Assembly (NCBI RefSeq): GCF_039727615.1
Contig: NZ_CP152474.1
Coordinates: 1,550,001 to 1,614,000, forward strand
Source of the DNA: Leclercia sp. S52
Lineage (GTDB): Bacteria; Pseudomonadota; Gammaproteobacteria; Enterobacterales; Enterobacteriaceae
Direction: 5' to 3'
DNA length: 64,000 nucleotides
In this document: piece by piece, positions 10,255-22,115 of the stretch
Numbering within the stretch: the stretch's first letter is position 1
How the letters are laid out: every line of letters begins with the position of its first letter
Notes under the pieces: model-generated
Told to the model about the DNA's origin: nothing
What the model saw: the letters and a program-made list of their open reading frames with translations, nothing else
Database searches by the model: none
Translations under genes and position numbers: made by a program

Positions 10255-10739
10255 TGAGTAAGCAACGCGGCTTTACCCTGCTGGAAATTATTCTCGCGCT
10301 GGTGATATTTGCCAGCTGCGCGATGATGGTGGTGTCGACCATTCCGTCGCGCAGCGGCGCGGATATATTTGGCCAGCAGTTAAAAGCCCTTGTGGAATAT
10401 GGATCCGATCGCGCGGTGATGGACGGCAATATTATTGGCCTGACGATAACTCCCGATCGTTATCAGCTGGTGACCTTCGAAGAGAAAAACGGCAAACGCG
10501 GCTGGGTGCCTTTATCCGCCGGGCGAATTACTACCCGCGGTGATTTCCCGGAGGCGATGCACGTTTCGCTGTCACCCCAGCGGCTGGCAGCCACGCCGGA
10601 TGCCGATCCGCAGATCCTCTTTTTGCCGGATGGCGAAATCAGCCGCTTCACCCTGTCGCTGCAAAGTGACGACAAACAGCATGTCTTCCGCGTGGTCTCC
10701 CGGGGCGCAGCCCCGGTAACGGTAGAGAACGATGGCTAA
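10254..10739 (+). CDS. gspH: Minor pseudopilin GspH
   Basis: The ATG at 10254 begins MSKQRG-FTLLEIILALVIF, a prepilin leader with cleavage after Gly and Glu at +5. The mature globular domain ends in VTVENDG for a 161-residue protein. GspH joins the pseudopilus tip or shaft and is processed by GspO. The 3' end overlaps gspI by 8 bases. In the sequence as given it sits in the same frame as gspG because of the extra A in the A7 run just before its start. Confidence 0.9.
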   Translation: MSKQRGFTLLEIILALVIFASCAMMVVSTIPSRSGADIFGQQLKALVEYGSDRAVMDGNIIGLTITPDRYQLVTFEEKNGKRGWVPLSAGRITTRGDFPEAMHVSLSPQRLAATPDADPQILFLPDGEISRFTLSLQSDDKQHVFRVVSRGAAPVTVENDG

Positions 10740-11106
10740 GGCAAAGCAACAGGGCATGACGCTGCTGGAGGTGATGGTCGCCCTGGTGATCTTCTCCACC
10801 GCCGCGCTGGCGCTGATGAACTCGGTGTCGCTGAACGTGCGCTTTACCTACGGGCTGGCGGATACGTTACAGGCCAGCTGGGTAGCGGAAAACCAGCTGG
10901 CGGAAGCGCAGCTGATGCAGAGCGACTTCCCCGATAGCGAAGAAGAGGGGAACGAAACCCAGGGCGGGCGCAGCTGGACCTGGCGCAAGCAGCGGGTGAA
11001 AACCACCGAACACGGCCTGGTGGATGAGATCCGCGTCTGGGCCGACGGCGACGACAGCCAGCCGGTGATTACCCTGGATATCATCCCGCCAGGAGAGAAC
11101 AAGTGA
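10732..11106 (+). CDS. gspI: Minor pseudopilin GspI
   Basis: The 124-residue precursor has the prepilin site KQQG-MTLLEVMVALVIF with Glu at +5. A short globular domain ends in PPGENK, the usual size for GspI. GspI nucleates the GspI-J-K tip complex of the pseudopilus. It overlaps gspH upstream by 8 bases and gspJ downstream as GTGA, fitting tight coupling in the operon. The frame is intact. Confidence 0.96.
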   Translation: MAKAKQQGMTLLEVMVALVIFSTAALALMNSVSLNVRFTYGLADTLQASWVAENQLAEAQLMQSDFPDSEEEGNETQGGRSWTWRKQRVKTTEHGLVDEIRVWADGDDSQPVITLDIIPPGENK

Positions 11107-11779
11107 AACAGACAAGGCGCCAGCAGGGGTTCACCCTGCTGGAGATCATGATTGCGCTGACCATCTTCGCGGTGATCAGCACTCTGGCCTGGCAAATTCT
11201 GGACGGCGCGATGCGCACCAGCTCCGCCACCGATGCCAGCGCGGCGAAGCTCAACCAGCTGCAGCGTGCCTGGAGCCTGCTGGAGCGCGATTTTTTCAGC
11301 TCCAGGGGCGCGCGCCGCGTAACGGTACGGGGGCATTTCGCCTGAAAAACAACGCTCTGGAGATGACCACTCTCAACGGCGTCAGCGGTCAGCTCCAGCT
11401 GGAGCGCGTGCGCTGGCGGCTGGAGGGCGGCCGCCTGTGGCGCGACGTCTGGCCGACCCTGGACGGCCCGGCCAACAGCAAACCGGACGAGGTGCCGATC
11501 GTTCACGAGGTGAAAGCCGTGCAGTGGCGATTCTGGCAGGGGGGCTGGCAAAACGCATGGAACGACAGCGACGCCCAGCCGGACGGCGTGGAGCTGACGC
11601 TCACCATGGAGAACGGAGATCGCTGGCGCTGGGTCTTTACGACGCCGGGCGAGCTGCCGCCGGAAGCGGCAAAACCGGCAGAGCCGACGGCGGATAAACC
11701 GACAGATGTCCCGGCAGAGACGCCGCCAGATGCGTCGGCCTCTCCAGAGATCCCGCCCGCCGCGGAGGCACAGCCATGA
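11103..11779 (+). pseudogene. gspJ: gspJ: minor pseudopilin, frameshifted at a T run
   Basis: The GTG start at 11103 overlaps the gspI stop. The leader RQQG-FTLLEIMIALTIF is a standard prepilin site. After ERDFF the frame is lost. Adding one T to the T6 run at 11291-11296 restores FFQLQGRAPRNGTGAFRLKN and continues to the stop at 11777-11779, giving 225 residues. A Pro/Ala/Glu-rich tail (PADKPTDVPAETPP-like) ends the protein. This is the only one-base loss among the homopolymer lesions in the window. GspJ is part of the pseudopilus tip and is needed for secretion if the lesion is real. Confidence 0.85.
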
Positions 11780-12792
11780 GCCGGGTGCGTAAACAGCAGG
11801 GGGTGGCCCTGCTGGTGGTGCTGATCCTGCTGGTGATGATGTCGGCCCTGGCGGCCAAAATCAGCCAGCAGTTCTGCCGCAATTTGCAGAAAACCCACTA
11901 CCAGGTGAGCCAGCAGCAGCTGCGCTGGGCGATGCAGCGTCAGGAAGAGGCGGTCAAACAGCGACTGCTGGCCGCCATCAGCGGCGAGGAGAGCGTCCTG
12001 ACCCTGAAAGGCGAGTGGCATGAGCCGCTGGAGACCCAGGGCGAGTTCTATACGGTGGTCAGCCAGGTGGAGGACGCTCAGGACTGCTTTAACGTCAATA
12101 ACCTGCTGGCGGTGCCGGCCTCCGCCGGGAAGGAACAGACGCCCGCGCCTGCGGTGACGGAAAAGCCGCGCCAGCAGCAGATCGTTGAGCAGCTGCTGAC
12201 CGACAGCGGCGTCAGCACCCTCACGGCAGAAGAGATTTACCTCCAGCTGGTGGATTACCTCGATGAGGACACCACCACCGCCAGAGCGGGTCAGGAGGAT
12301 GACGCCTGGGCCGGGCTCCAGCACGCGCGCCTGCCGGCGAACCGGATGATGCTCAGTCTGAACGAACTAAAGCTGCTGCCCGCGTTTCCGGCGGCGGCCT
12401 GGCCGAAGGTGAGCACGCTGTTCTGCGCCCTGCCGACCACCGCCAGCCGGGTGGATGTCAACACCCTGACGCCGCAGCAGGCGGGCCTGCTGGCGGCGCT
12501 GTTCCCCGGCAAGCTGACTGAAGAAGAGGCGAAGCGGGTGATTGAATCCCGCCCGGACGACGGCTGGGAGAGCGTTAAGGCGTTCAGCGAGCAGCTGGAG
12601 CGTAACGCCCCGCAGCTGAAAGACGATCTGAAGCAGGCCGCCGATCTGCTCGACGTCAACAGCCGCTTTTTCCGCGTGGACTATACCGGCAATACCGACG
12701 AGTTGACCCTGCGCGTGGTCAGCCAGCTGCGGGCAGAGCGCGAAGCGGGCGAGGTCAGAACCTGGCAGCGCCGTTACCGAATGATTGAATAA
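11776..12792 (+). CDS. gspK: Atypical minor pseudopilin GspK
   Basis: The 338-residue protein is the large pseudopilin that caps the pseudopilus. The leader is KQQG-VALLVVLILLVMM and, as usual for GspK, lacks Glu at +5. The long insert domain contains the helix-hairpin-helix-like VDVNTLTPQQAGLLAALFPG and a second similar segment, LLDVNSRFFRV. The start overlaps the gspJ stop as ATGA. The frame is intact. Confidence 0.95.
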   Translation: MSRVRKQQGVALLVVLILLVMMSALAAKISQQFCRNLQKTHYQVSQQQLRWAMQRQEEAVKQRLLAAISGEESVLTLKGEWHEPLETQGEFYTVVSQVEDAQDCFNVNNLLAVPASAGKEQTPAPAVTEKPRQQQIVEQLLTDSGVSTLTAEEIYLQLVDYLDEDTTTARAGQEDDAWAGLQHARLPANRMMLSLNELKLLPAFPAAAWPKVSTLFCALPTTASRVDVNTLTPQQAGLLAALFPGKLTEEEAKRVIESRPDDGWESVKAFSEQLERNAPQLKDDLKQAADLLDVNSRFFRVDYTGNTDELTLRVVSQLRAEREAGEVRTWQRRYRMIE

Positions 12793-12807
12793 CAAAAGTC
12801 TGAGTCT

Positions 12808-13950
12808 ATGAAACAGGTAATTTTTGTGCGTCCCGATAGTCGCGAGGACGCAAAAGTATGGTGGTGCGAATCGGGCAGTCAGCAGGTGATGGCGTTAAAC
12901 GGATATCAGGCGCTCAGCGAGCTGGCAACTCATCCGCTGGCGTCCCGCGTCTGTCTGCTGTTACCGGCAAGCGAGATGATCTTCCGCCACTTCACGCTGG
13001 CGAAAAAGACGCTCTCGACGCAGAGCATCCCCTTCTCGTGGATGGCGGAAGAGACGCTGATCGGCGATGTCGATACCCTCCACTGGACGGTGCTGGGCAA
13101 AGCCGGACGCGAGGTGGATGCGGTGGCCATCGACGCCCCGCGCCTGCATCAGTGGCTGGCGCGCTTCCATGACGCCGGGCTGAAGGTGGTTCAGGTGCTG
13201 CCGGATGCCTGGCTGCTGCCGGGCGAGGCAAACAGCAGCACGCTGGTGCCGCTGGAGGAGCAGGTCTGGCTGCGCTTCGCCGAGGGCGGTGCCTGCCAGG
13301 TAGAAGCCGCCATGCTGCCGCTGCTGCTGGCGAAAACCGCCGGGGAGATCGTCTGCTACGGTGAGGCCCCGGCCGGGGTGGCATGCAGTGAAACCCTGCC
13401 GTGGCAGCATCCGCTGGCATTGATCCAGCCGCGCTGGGAAAAATGCCGGGTGAACCTGCTGCACGGTGAGTTTGACCTGCGGGTGGCAGACAGCGGCGCG
13501 GCGAAAAAGATCCGCCTCGCCACCGCGCTGATGGCGCTGCTGTGCGTCGGGTTGCTGACCGGACCGCGTGCCGCCACGGCGTGGATGCTGGTGCAGGAGG
13601 AGAACCAGCTCCAGCAGGAGATCGTGCAGCTCTATCAGCACCATTTCCCCAGCCTGCGCCAGCAGAGCAACATCAAATACCATTTTGGTCAGAATATTAA
13701 AAAGCAGAAGAAAGGTTTCTTCCAGCAGCTGGATGCGCTGGAGCAAATTAAACGCCGCGTGCCGGGGATGGAAATAGAGGGTATCGAATACGACAACGCG
13801 CAAAATAATATGACGCTCAGCGTAAAAGCACAAAACCCGCAGCAGCTGCAGGAATTTGTGCAGCAGGCGAGCGCTAATTTTGCCTTTGCCTTACAGCCTA
13901 TTTCCACGGTGGCACCTTATACCGCGATGGTGACAGGGAAATATAAATGA
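12808..13950 (+). CDS. gspL: Type II secretion system assembly protein GspL
   Basis: The 380-residue bitopic protein recruits GspE to the membrane. An actin-like cytoplasmic domain fills about residues 1-230 (FSWMAEETLIGDVDTLHW and the VWLRFAEGG region). One membrane segment (ATALMALLCVGLLTG) lies near 235-250. A periplasmic ferredoxin-like domain at the C-terminus pairs with GspM. Its stop overlaps the gspM start as ATGA. The frame is intact. Confidence 0.95.
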   Translation: MKQVIFVRPDSREDAKVWWCESGSQQVMALNGYQALSELATHPLASRVCLLLPASEMIFRHFTLAKKTLSTQSIPFSWMAEETLIGDVDTLHWTVLGKAGREVDAVAIDAPRLHQWLARFHDAGLKVVQVLPDAWLLPGEANSSTLVPLEEQVWLRFAEGGACQVEAAMLPLLLAKTAGEIVCYGEAPAGVACSETLPWQHPLALIQPRWEKCRVNLLHGEFDLRVADSGAAKKIRLATALMALLCVGLLTGPRAATAWMLVQEENQLQQEIVQLYQHHFPSLRQQSNIKYHFGQNIKKQKKGFFQQLDALEQIKRRVPGMEIEGIEYDNAQNNMTLSVKAQNPQQLQEFVQQASANFAFALQPISTVAPYTAMVTGKYK

Positions 13951-14432
13951 AAACAAAAATAGCGCAGTTAAAAAATCGCTATCAGCAGTACAGCGCTCGC
14001 GAGCGCAACCTGATAAAGGTTGGCGCGGCGGCCCTCTGCTGTGCGGCGGTGTATTATGGCGGCATGGTGCCGCTGGACACGATGATCGGTCGCAGCCAGT
14101 CGACGCTGAACCGACAACAGGAGACGTTGCGCTGGATGCGCGACGAAATTGCCAAAAATCATCTACAGGTTCAGCAGTTGAAAACCAATAATCCACGCAG
14201 CGCGGTGGAAAACAGCGCCCATGAGATCAACCTGACGCTCAGCGACGTGCATCAGGACGGACAATCCCTGACCTTTGCCATTAACCGGGTGAACGTCTAT
14301 GTGCTGAAAAACTGGCTGCGGGAGATGAATCTCGCCACCGGCGTGCAGCTGGAGAGGATGAACCTGACGCCGGTGGATCACCTCAGCGACGTGAAAGCGG
14401 ATATCCAGCTGAGCTGGAAAAAACGCGCATGA
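13947..14432 (+). CDS. gspM: Type II secretion system protein GspM
   Basis: The 161-residue inner-membrane protein has a short cytoplasmic N-terminus, one membrane segment at about residues 26-45 (VGAAALCCAAVYYGGMVPL), a coiled-coil stretch and a periplasmic ferredoxin-like domain (INRVNVYVLKNWLREMNL). It stabilises GspL in the platform. Both ends overlap neighbours by ATGA, so gspL, gspM and gspO are tightly coupled. No gspN is present, as in the K-12 gsp operon. Confidence 0.94.
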   Translation: MKTKIAQLKNRYQQYSARERNLIKVGAAALCCAAVYYGGMVPLDTMIGRSQSTLNRQQETLRWMRDEIAKNHLQVQQLKTNNPRSAVENSAHEINLTLSDVHQDGQSLTFAINRVNVYVLKNWLREMNLATGVQLERMNLTPVDHLSDVKADIQLSWKKRA

Positions 14433-15199
14433 TGAGCCCCGGGTTGTTTGCTGCCAGCGGCATGCTGGGGGCGATCCTCGGCAGTTTTCTTGGCGTGGCG
14501 GTGGAACGCCTGCCGGGATGGATGCGTGAAGAGGAGGGGGCCGGGAACCTGCTGTACCCGCCGTCGCACTGCCCGGCGTGCCAGCACCGGCTGCGCTGGT
14601 GGGAGAACATCCCGCTGGTGAGCTGGCTGATGCTGCGCGGACGCTGTCGCTGCTGCCGCGCGCCGATCCCCCTGCGGGTGCTGATGGTGGAGCTGCTGAG
14701 CGCGCTCTTTTTCGCCTTCAGCGCCTGGCTGATACCCGCCTTACCGGTCCTGCTGGCCCTGTGGCTGCTGTGGTGCGCCCTGCTGCCGCTGGCGATAATC
14801 GACCTGCGAGAGCGGCTGCTGCCGGACTGCCTGACCCAGCCGCTGCTGTGGGCGGGGCTGCTGTTGAACCTGCATACCCACCTGCTGCCGCTTACCGATG
14901 CGTTGTATGGCGCGGTGGCGGGCTATCTGGCGCTGTGGCTGGTCTATCAGGGGCACCGGTTGGTCACCGGCCGGAAAGGGCTGGGCTACGGTGACTTTAA
15001 GCTGCTGGCGGCGCTCGGGGCCTGGTGCGGCTGGCAGGCATTACCCTCGATCCTGCTGCTGGCGGCGCTGGGCGGTATTCTCGGCTGGGCGGTCTGCTTC
15101 CGGCATCAGGAGAATGACAACGTTATTCCGTTCGGCCCTTTTCTGGCGTTTTCCGGGCTGGTGATATTTATTCTGCAGCACGCGTTTTTCACTTTTTAA
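14429..15199 (+). CDS. gspO: Prepilin leader peptidase/N-methyltransferase GspO
   Basis: The 256-residue polytopic aspartyl protease cuts pseudopilin leaders after Gly and methylates the new N-terminus. The two catalytic Asp are in IDLRERLLPD and in the GxGD motif GYGDFK. The cytoplasmic zinc-type cysteine pairs CPAC and CRCC are in the first loop. Several hydrophobic helices follow. It is the last gene of the gspC-O operon; about 160 bases separate it from the chitinase gene. Confidence 0.96.
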   Translation: MMSPGLFAASGMLGAILGSFLGVAVERLPGWMREEEGAGNLLYPPSHCPACQHRLRWWENIPLVSWLMLRGRCRCCRAPIPLRVLMVELLSALFFAFSAWLIPALPVLLALWLLWCALLPLAIIDLRERLLPDCLTQPLLWAGLLLNLHTHLLPLTDALYGAVAGYLALWLVYQGHRLVTGRKGLGYGDFKLLAALGAWCGWQALPSILLLAALGGILGWAVCFRHQENDNVIPFGPFLAFSGLVIFILQHAFFTF

Positions 15200-18018
<2,819 letters not shown>

Positions 18019-18035
18019 TCTTCCGCACCGGATAT

Positions 18036-18062
18036 GACGGGGGCTCAGCCCCCGTCTTTTTT
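18036..18062 (+). terminator. Rho-independent terminator after the chitinase gene
   Basis: A perfect 9-base stem (GACGGGGGC / GCCCCCGTC) with a TCA loop is followed by six T. It ends the chitinase transcript. It lies inside the open frame that extends the next gene upstream, which shows that this extension is not coding. Confidence 0.9.
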
Positions 18063-18081
18063 GCGTCTGGCGGGTATGAAA

Positions 18082-18522
18082 ATGAAACGCGTACTTCTTC
18101 TGCTGTTGCTGCTCAGTCAGAGCGCGCTGGCAAACTGCTGGGACAGCGCCGGGCAGCGCTATCACGTCGATCCTTATCTGCTGTATGCCATTGCTAACGT
18201 CGAGTCGGGAATGAATCCCTATGCGGTAGGCTGGAACCACGACGGCACCCGGGATGTCGGGCTGATGCAAATCAACAGCATCCATTTTGCCGAACTGCAG
18301 CGCGCGGGGATCGACGAGTATCGCCTGATCGCCGAGCCCTGCACCTCGATTATGGTCGGGGCCTCGATCCTGTCGGGGATGATCCGGGTCTACGGTTACA
18401 ACTGGGAGGCGGTGGGGGCCTATAACGCCGGATTAAAAAAAGAGAACTACCCGCAGCGGATGCTCTACGCCCGCAAGGTGTGGCACAAATATCAGCAGCT
18501 CAAATCCCGCAGCAGGCGTTAA
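18082..18522 (+). CDS. Small exported lytic transglycosylase (IagB/SLT family)
   Basis: The product has 146 residues from the ATG at 18082, chosen because GGCGGG lies 7 bases upstream; the ATG at 18076 is an alternative. A signal peptide (VLLLLLLLSQSALA) leads to an SLT domain. It carries the catalytic Glu in AIANVESGMNPYAVG, then DVGLMQINSIHF and the AYNAG motif. Enzymes of this IagB type open peptidoglycan locally for assembly of secretion machines. Its place immediately after the T2SS and its chitinase suggests a wall-opening role for that machine, which is inference. Its stop directly abuts the convergent ybjS stop. Confidence 0.85.
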   Translation: MKRVLLLLLLLSQSALANCWDSAGQRYHVDPYLLYAIANVESGMNPYAVGWNHDGTRDVGLMQINSIHFAELQRAGIDEYRLIAEPCTSIMVGASILSGMIRVYGYNWEAVGAYNAGLKKENYPQRMLYARKVWHKYQQLKSRSRR

Positions 18523-19536
18523 TCAGCGGGGCAGCTTACCGTGATCCCGCAGCCAGGCGGCGGTGCGCTCAATGCCTTCATCCAGCGTCACCAGCGGCTT
18601 ATAGCCCAACTCGCTCTCGGCGCGTTGCGTATCGAGGGTAAAGTCAAAGTTCAGTTTCGACACCCCGTAGTGGGTCAGGGCAGGCTCTTTAGCCGCCTTG
18701 TTACCCAGCCGCTCCATGCTGCGGGCAATGATGTCCAGCATCGGGTAGGGCACCGAGCGGATCCGGCACTCAATATTCAGCTCATCGATCAGCTTCTGCA
18801 CAATGCTGCGCAGGGAGCGTGGTTCGCCGTTGGTGATGTTATACGCCCGGCCCGACGGCAGACTGTCGCACTCGCTCTGGCTGGCCAGCCACATGGCGTG
18901 AATGGCGTTATCGAAATAGGTCATGTCCACCAGCGCATCCCCGCCGCGCGGCAGCAGCACGCTGCCGTAGTGGTGCATCATCTGCGCCAGGCGCGGAATA
19001 AACACTTTGTCGTGCGGGCCAAACAGGCTCTGCGGACGCAGGATGGTAAAGCGGGTATGCGGGTTGGACTGCGCCAGCAGATCGATCACCTGTTCGCTGG
19101 CGGCCTTGCTGCGGGCAAATTCGCAGGCGTAGCGCGCCGGACGGAAATCCTCCTGGATATCGCGATGGTGGTGATAGTCGAAATAGAGCGACGGGGACGA
19201 GAGATGGACAAAGTTGCGCACTCCCCAGGCCACGGCCCACTCGCCCAGACGGCGGGTGGCGCGCACGTTCGCCAGATCGAAGGCTTCCTGGGTGCCCCAG
19301 GGCGAGGTAAAGCTGGAGCAGTGCCACAGCGTATCGATCCCGGCCAACATCACCTTTGCCTGGGAAGAGACCAGTTCCGTCAGGTCGGCATGGACAAATT
19401 CTGCGCCCATTTTTTGCAGCAATTTACCCATCGCTTCATTGCGACCGGTGGCCCGGACGCTGATGCCTTTATTGCGCAAAAACTCCACCGCATTGCGGCC
19501 TAAGCCGCTGGTGGCGCCGGTAACCAGTACCTTCAT
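18523..19536 (-). CDS. ybjS: NAD(P)-dependent epimerase/dehydrogenase YbjS (extended SDR)
   Basis: The ATG at 19534-19536 ([20 protein letters not shown]) gives 337 residues, the length I recall for E. coli YbjS. A longer open frame reaching 19986 overlaps ybjT and is not used. The N-terminal Rossmann motif is GATSGLG and the region [12 protein letters not shown] is highly conserved. Substrate and reaction are not established. It is the last gene of the probable poxB-ltaE-ybjT-ybjS run on the minus strand, about 90 bases after ybjT. Confidence 0.94.
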   Translation of the reverse strand: MKVLVTGATSGLGRNAVEFLRNKGISVRATGRNEAMGKLLQKMGAEFVHADLTELVSSQAKVMLAGIDTLWHCSSFTSPWGTQEAFDLANVRATRRLGEWAVAWGVRNFVHLSSPSLYFDYHHHRDIQEDFRPARYACEFARSKAASEQVIDLLAQSNPHTRFTILRPQSLFGPHDKVFIPRLAQMMHHYGSVLLPRGGDALVDMTYFDNAIHAMWLASQSECDSLPSGRAYNITNGEPRSLRSIVQKLIDELNIECRIRSVPYPMLDIIARSMERLGNKAAKEPALTHYGVSKLNFDFTLDTQRAESELGYKPLVTLDEGIERTAAWLRDHGKLPR

Positions 19537-19628
19537 ATCGATCCACTGTTTTGAAAAGAATTTCGTGCGCATTCTTCCGTGAATTACGCCTGTATGCAAT
19601 GGGAAACGTGAAAGATTCGGAGTTTTAA

Positions 19629-21065
19629 TCAGACTTTTTCTGACTTTTGTTCTGCCAGAAGTGCAATACGCCGGGCCATTCCCCGGAAGATAAACAGGTG
19701 CGCCGGGATCATCAGCAGCCAGTAGAACAGACCCGGCATGCCGTGCGGGTGCCACCAGGCACGGACGTCCAGCTCCCGGTGGTCGCCTTTGTCCTTGAGA
19801 GTAAAGCACAACCGCCCGAGGCCCGGAGCTTTCATGCCAAACAGCAGCGCCAGCTGCTTCTCCGGTTCGACGATAATCACCTTCCAGCTGTCGACCGCAT
19901 CGCCGGTTTGCAGGTACGGCGCCGCCGGGCGGCCTTTCGCCAGCCTGTGGCCGACCAGCAGATCCATCATCGCCCGGGTCTGCCACAGGGCATTACCAAA
20001 GAAGTAGCCCTCTTTGCCGCCGAGCTGATTTACCACTTCCCACAAGGCGCTCAGGCTGGCGGCAGTTTTTACCGTACAGCCGGCCTGTTTCGGGTAGTAG
20101 CCGTACTCCGGTCGCCAGCGGGCGAAGGCCTGCGCGTCGTAGCCCCAGTCGCTGGAGTTTACCAGCTTCTCCTCTTCTTTCAGGGTGTTGCGCACCGCGT
20201 CATCGAAGCGGATTAAGTCCTGCGGGATCAGCGCCCGCAGTTCCCGGTCGTCGGCCAGCAGATCGTGCTTCAGCCCCTGGATTAAAGCTTTGGCGGTGGT
20301 CGGCGGCACGGAGGTGATGACGTTTAAAAACCACACCGAAATCCAGCGGGTCGGGAAGGGGATGGGGATCAGCGGACGACGACGGCCGCTCACCGCCATA
20401 AAGTGTTCGAACTGCTGCTGATAGCTCAGCACCTCGGGCCCGGCGGCCTCCAGCACCCGGTGCTCTGTGGCCGGGTGATTGAGCAGCTCCACCAGATAAT
20501 GCAGCAGGTTCTCCAGCGCAATCGGGGTGGTGCGGGAGCGCACCCAGCGTGGCGGAGTCAGCACCGGCAGGTTATAGACCATGTCGCGCATCACCTCGAA
20601 GGCGGCAGAGCCCGCCCCGACGATGATCCCGGCCCGCAGCTCGGTGAGCGGGATCCCGGCGCTGCGCAGCGTTTCAGCGGTCAGCTGCCGGGCGCGCAGG
20701 TGATCGGACTGCTCATGCTCGGGTGCCTGTAGTGAACTGAGGAAAATGATCTGTTTGACCGGGTGCTCCAGCAGCAGATCGCGCACGTTCATCGCCACCT
20801 GACGCTCGTGGGCGATAAAGTTACCGCCTTCGCCCATGCTGTGCACCAGATAGTAGAGAGTATCCACCCCCTCAAGCAGGGCCGCCAGATCCTGCGGCCA
20901 GTTGAGATCGATAGCATGACAGGTCACGTTGGGCAGGCTCTGCTTTTGCAGGCGCTCAACGTTGCGTGCCGCAGCCCGTACCTGATGCCCGCGCGCGCTG
21001 AGGGCGGCCACCAGATGTTGGCCGATATACCCGCTGGCACCCAGCACCAGAATACGTTGCGGCAC
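19629..21065 (-). CDS. ybjT: YbjT: NAD(P)-binding SDR protein with DUF2867 domain
   Basis: The 478-residue protein has an N-terminal atypical SDR domain ([15 protein letters not shown], then [10 protein letters not shown]) and a C-terminal DUF2867 region (about 310-470). The C-terminal hydrophobic segment ([16 protein letters not shown]) suggests membrane association. The reaction is unknown. The start is 9 bases after the ltaE stop, so the two genes are almost certainly co-transcribed. The frame is intact. Confidence 0.93.
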   Translation of the reverse strand: MPQRILVLGASGYIGQHLVAALSARGHQVRAAARNVERLQKQSLPNVTCHAIDLNWPQDLAALLEGVDTLYYLVHSMGEGGNFIAHERQVAMNVRDLLLEHPVKQIIFLSSLQAPEHEQSDHLRARQLTAETLRSAGIPLTELRAGIIVGAGSAAFEVMRDMVYNLPVLTPPRWVRSRTTPIALENLLHYLVELLNHPATEHRVLEAAGPEVLSYQQQFEHFMAVSGRRRPLIPIPFPTRWISVWFLNVITSVPPTTAKALIQGLKHDLLADDRELRALIPQDLIRFDDAVRNTLKEEEKLVNSSDWGYDAQAFARWRPEYGYYPKQAGCTVKTAASLSALWEVVNQLGGKEGYFFGNALWQTRAMMDLLVGHRLAKGRPAAPYLQTGDAVDSWKVIIVEPEKQLALLFGMKAPGLGRLCFTLKDKGDHRELDVRAWWHPHGMPGLFYWLLMIPAHLFIFRGMARRIALLAEQKSEKV

Positions 21066-21074
21066 GTTCGCTCC

Positions 21075-22077
21075 TTAGCGCTGCAAAAACGCCTGCCAAT
21101 GGGCAACCACCTCGGCAAGCTGCTCGCGGTTGACGTCGAGATGCATCACCAGACGCACCACCGGCGAAGCGTTGATCAGCACGCCGCGCGCCTTCATAAA
21201 CTCACCCAGCGCCGCGGCGTTGTCCTCCCCGACGCGGATGAACAGCATGTTGGTGTCGTGACGCATCACATCTGCGCCGATCTCGCGCAGCTGCGTCGCC
21301 ATCCACGCCGCGTTGTCGTGATCGTCCTTCAGACGGGCAACGTTATTTTTCAGGGCGTACAGACCCGCTGCGGCAAGGAATCCGGCCTGGCGCATGCCGC
21401 CGCCGGTCATTTTACGCCAACGGTTGGCGCGCCTGATGTAGTCGGCATTGCCCACCAGCAGGGAGCCCACCGGCGTGCCCAGCCCTTTCGAGAGGCAAAT
21501 GGTGAACGAGTCGCAATATTGCGTAATCTCTTTCAGCTCGCAGCCATACTCCACCACGGCGTTAAAGATGCGCGCGCCGTCGACGTGCAGCCCCAGCTTG
21601 CGCTCGCGGGTAAACTCCCACGCCGCTTTCAGGTACTCACGCGGCAGCACTTTGCCGTTATGGGTATTTTCGAGGCTGAGGAGTTTGGTACGGGCGAAGT
21701 GGATGTCGTCGGCTTTGATTTTGGCGGCAACTTTGTCCAGCGGCAGGGAGCCGTCAGATGCGGCATCGATCGGCTGCGGCTGAATGCTGCCGAGCACCGC
21801 TGCGCCACCGGCTTCGTAGAGATAGTTATGCGCCCCCCTGGCCGACGATATACTCTTCGCCGCGTTCGCAGTGGCTGAGCAGGGCCACCAGGTTGGCCTG
21901 GGTGCCGGTTGGCAGGAAAAGAGCGGCCTCGTGGCCGCTCAGTTCGGCGGCATAGCGCTGAAGTTCGTTAACGGTCGGGTCGTCACCGTAGACGTCGTCC
22001 CCGACCGGCGCGGCCAGCATCTCCCTGAGCATGGCCTGCGTCGGACGGGTGACAGTATCACTGCGTAAATCAATCAT
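21075..22077 (-). pseudogene. ltaE: ltaE: low-specificity L-threonine aldolase, frameshifted
   Basis: LtaE is a PLP enzyme that splits L-threonine and L-allo-threonine to glycine and acetaldehyde. The start is at 22077 ([17 protein letters not shown]). The frame breaks after EEYIVGQG at a C6 run on the plus strand (21833-21838). Removing one base restores [19 protein letters not shown] and the rest of the protein, giving 333 residues, the E. coli length. The PLP Lys lies in TICLSKGLGTPVG. It sits between poxB and ybjT in the usual order. The lesion is a homopolymer gain and likely an artefact. Confidence 0.88.
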
Positions 22078-22115
22078 GGCATTTCCTTATTATTTTAAAG
22101 GCGATGCCGATTGTT

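Noticed and set aside
18034..18081. Upstream extension of the lytic transglycosylase
   Set aside because: It contains the chitinase terminator hairpin and T run; the signal peptide begins at the ATG at 18082 or 18076.
19537..19986. N-terminal extension of ybjS to 487 residues
   Set aside because: The extension runs through the intergenic gap and into ybjT and is not conserved; the start at 19536 gives the known length.
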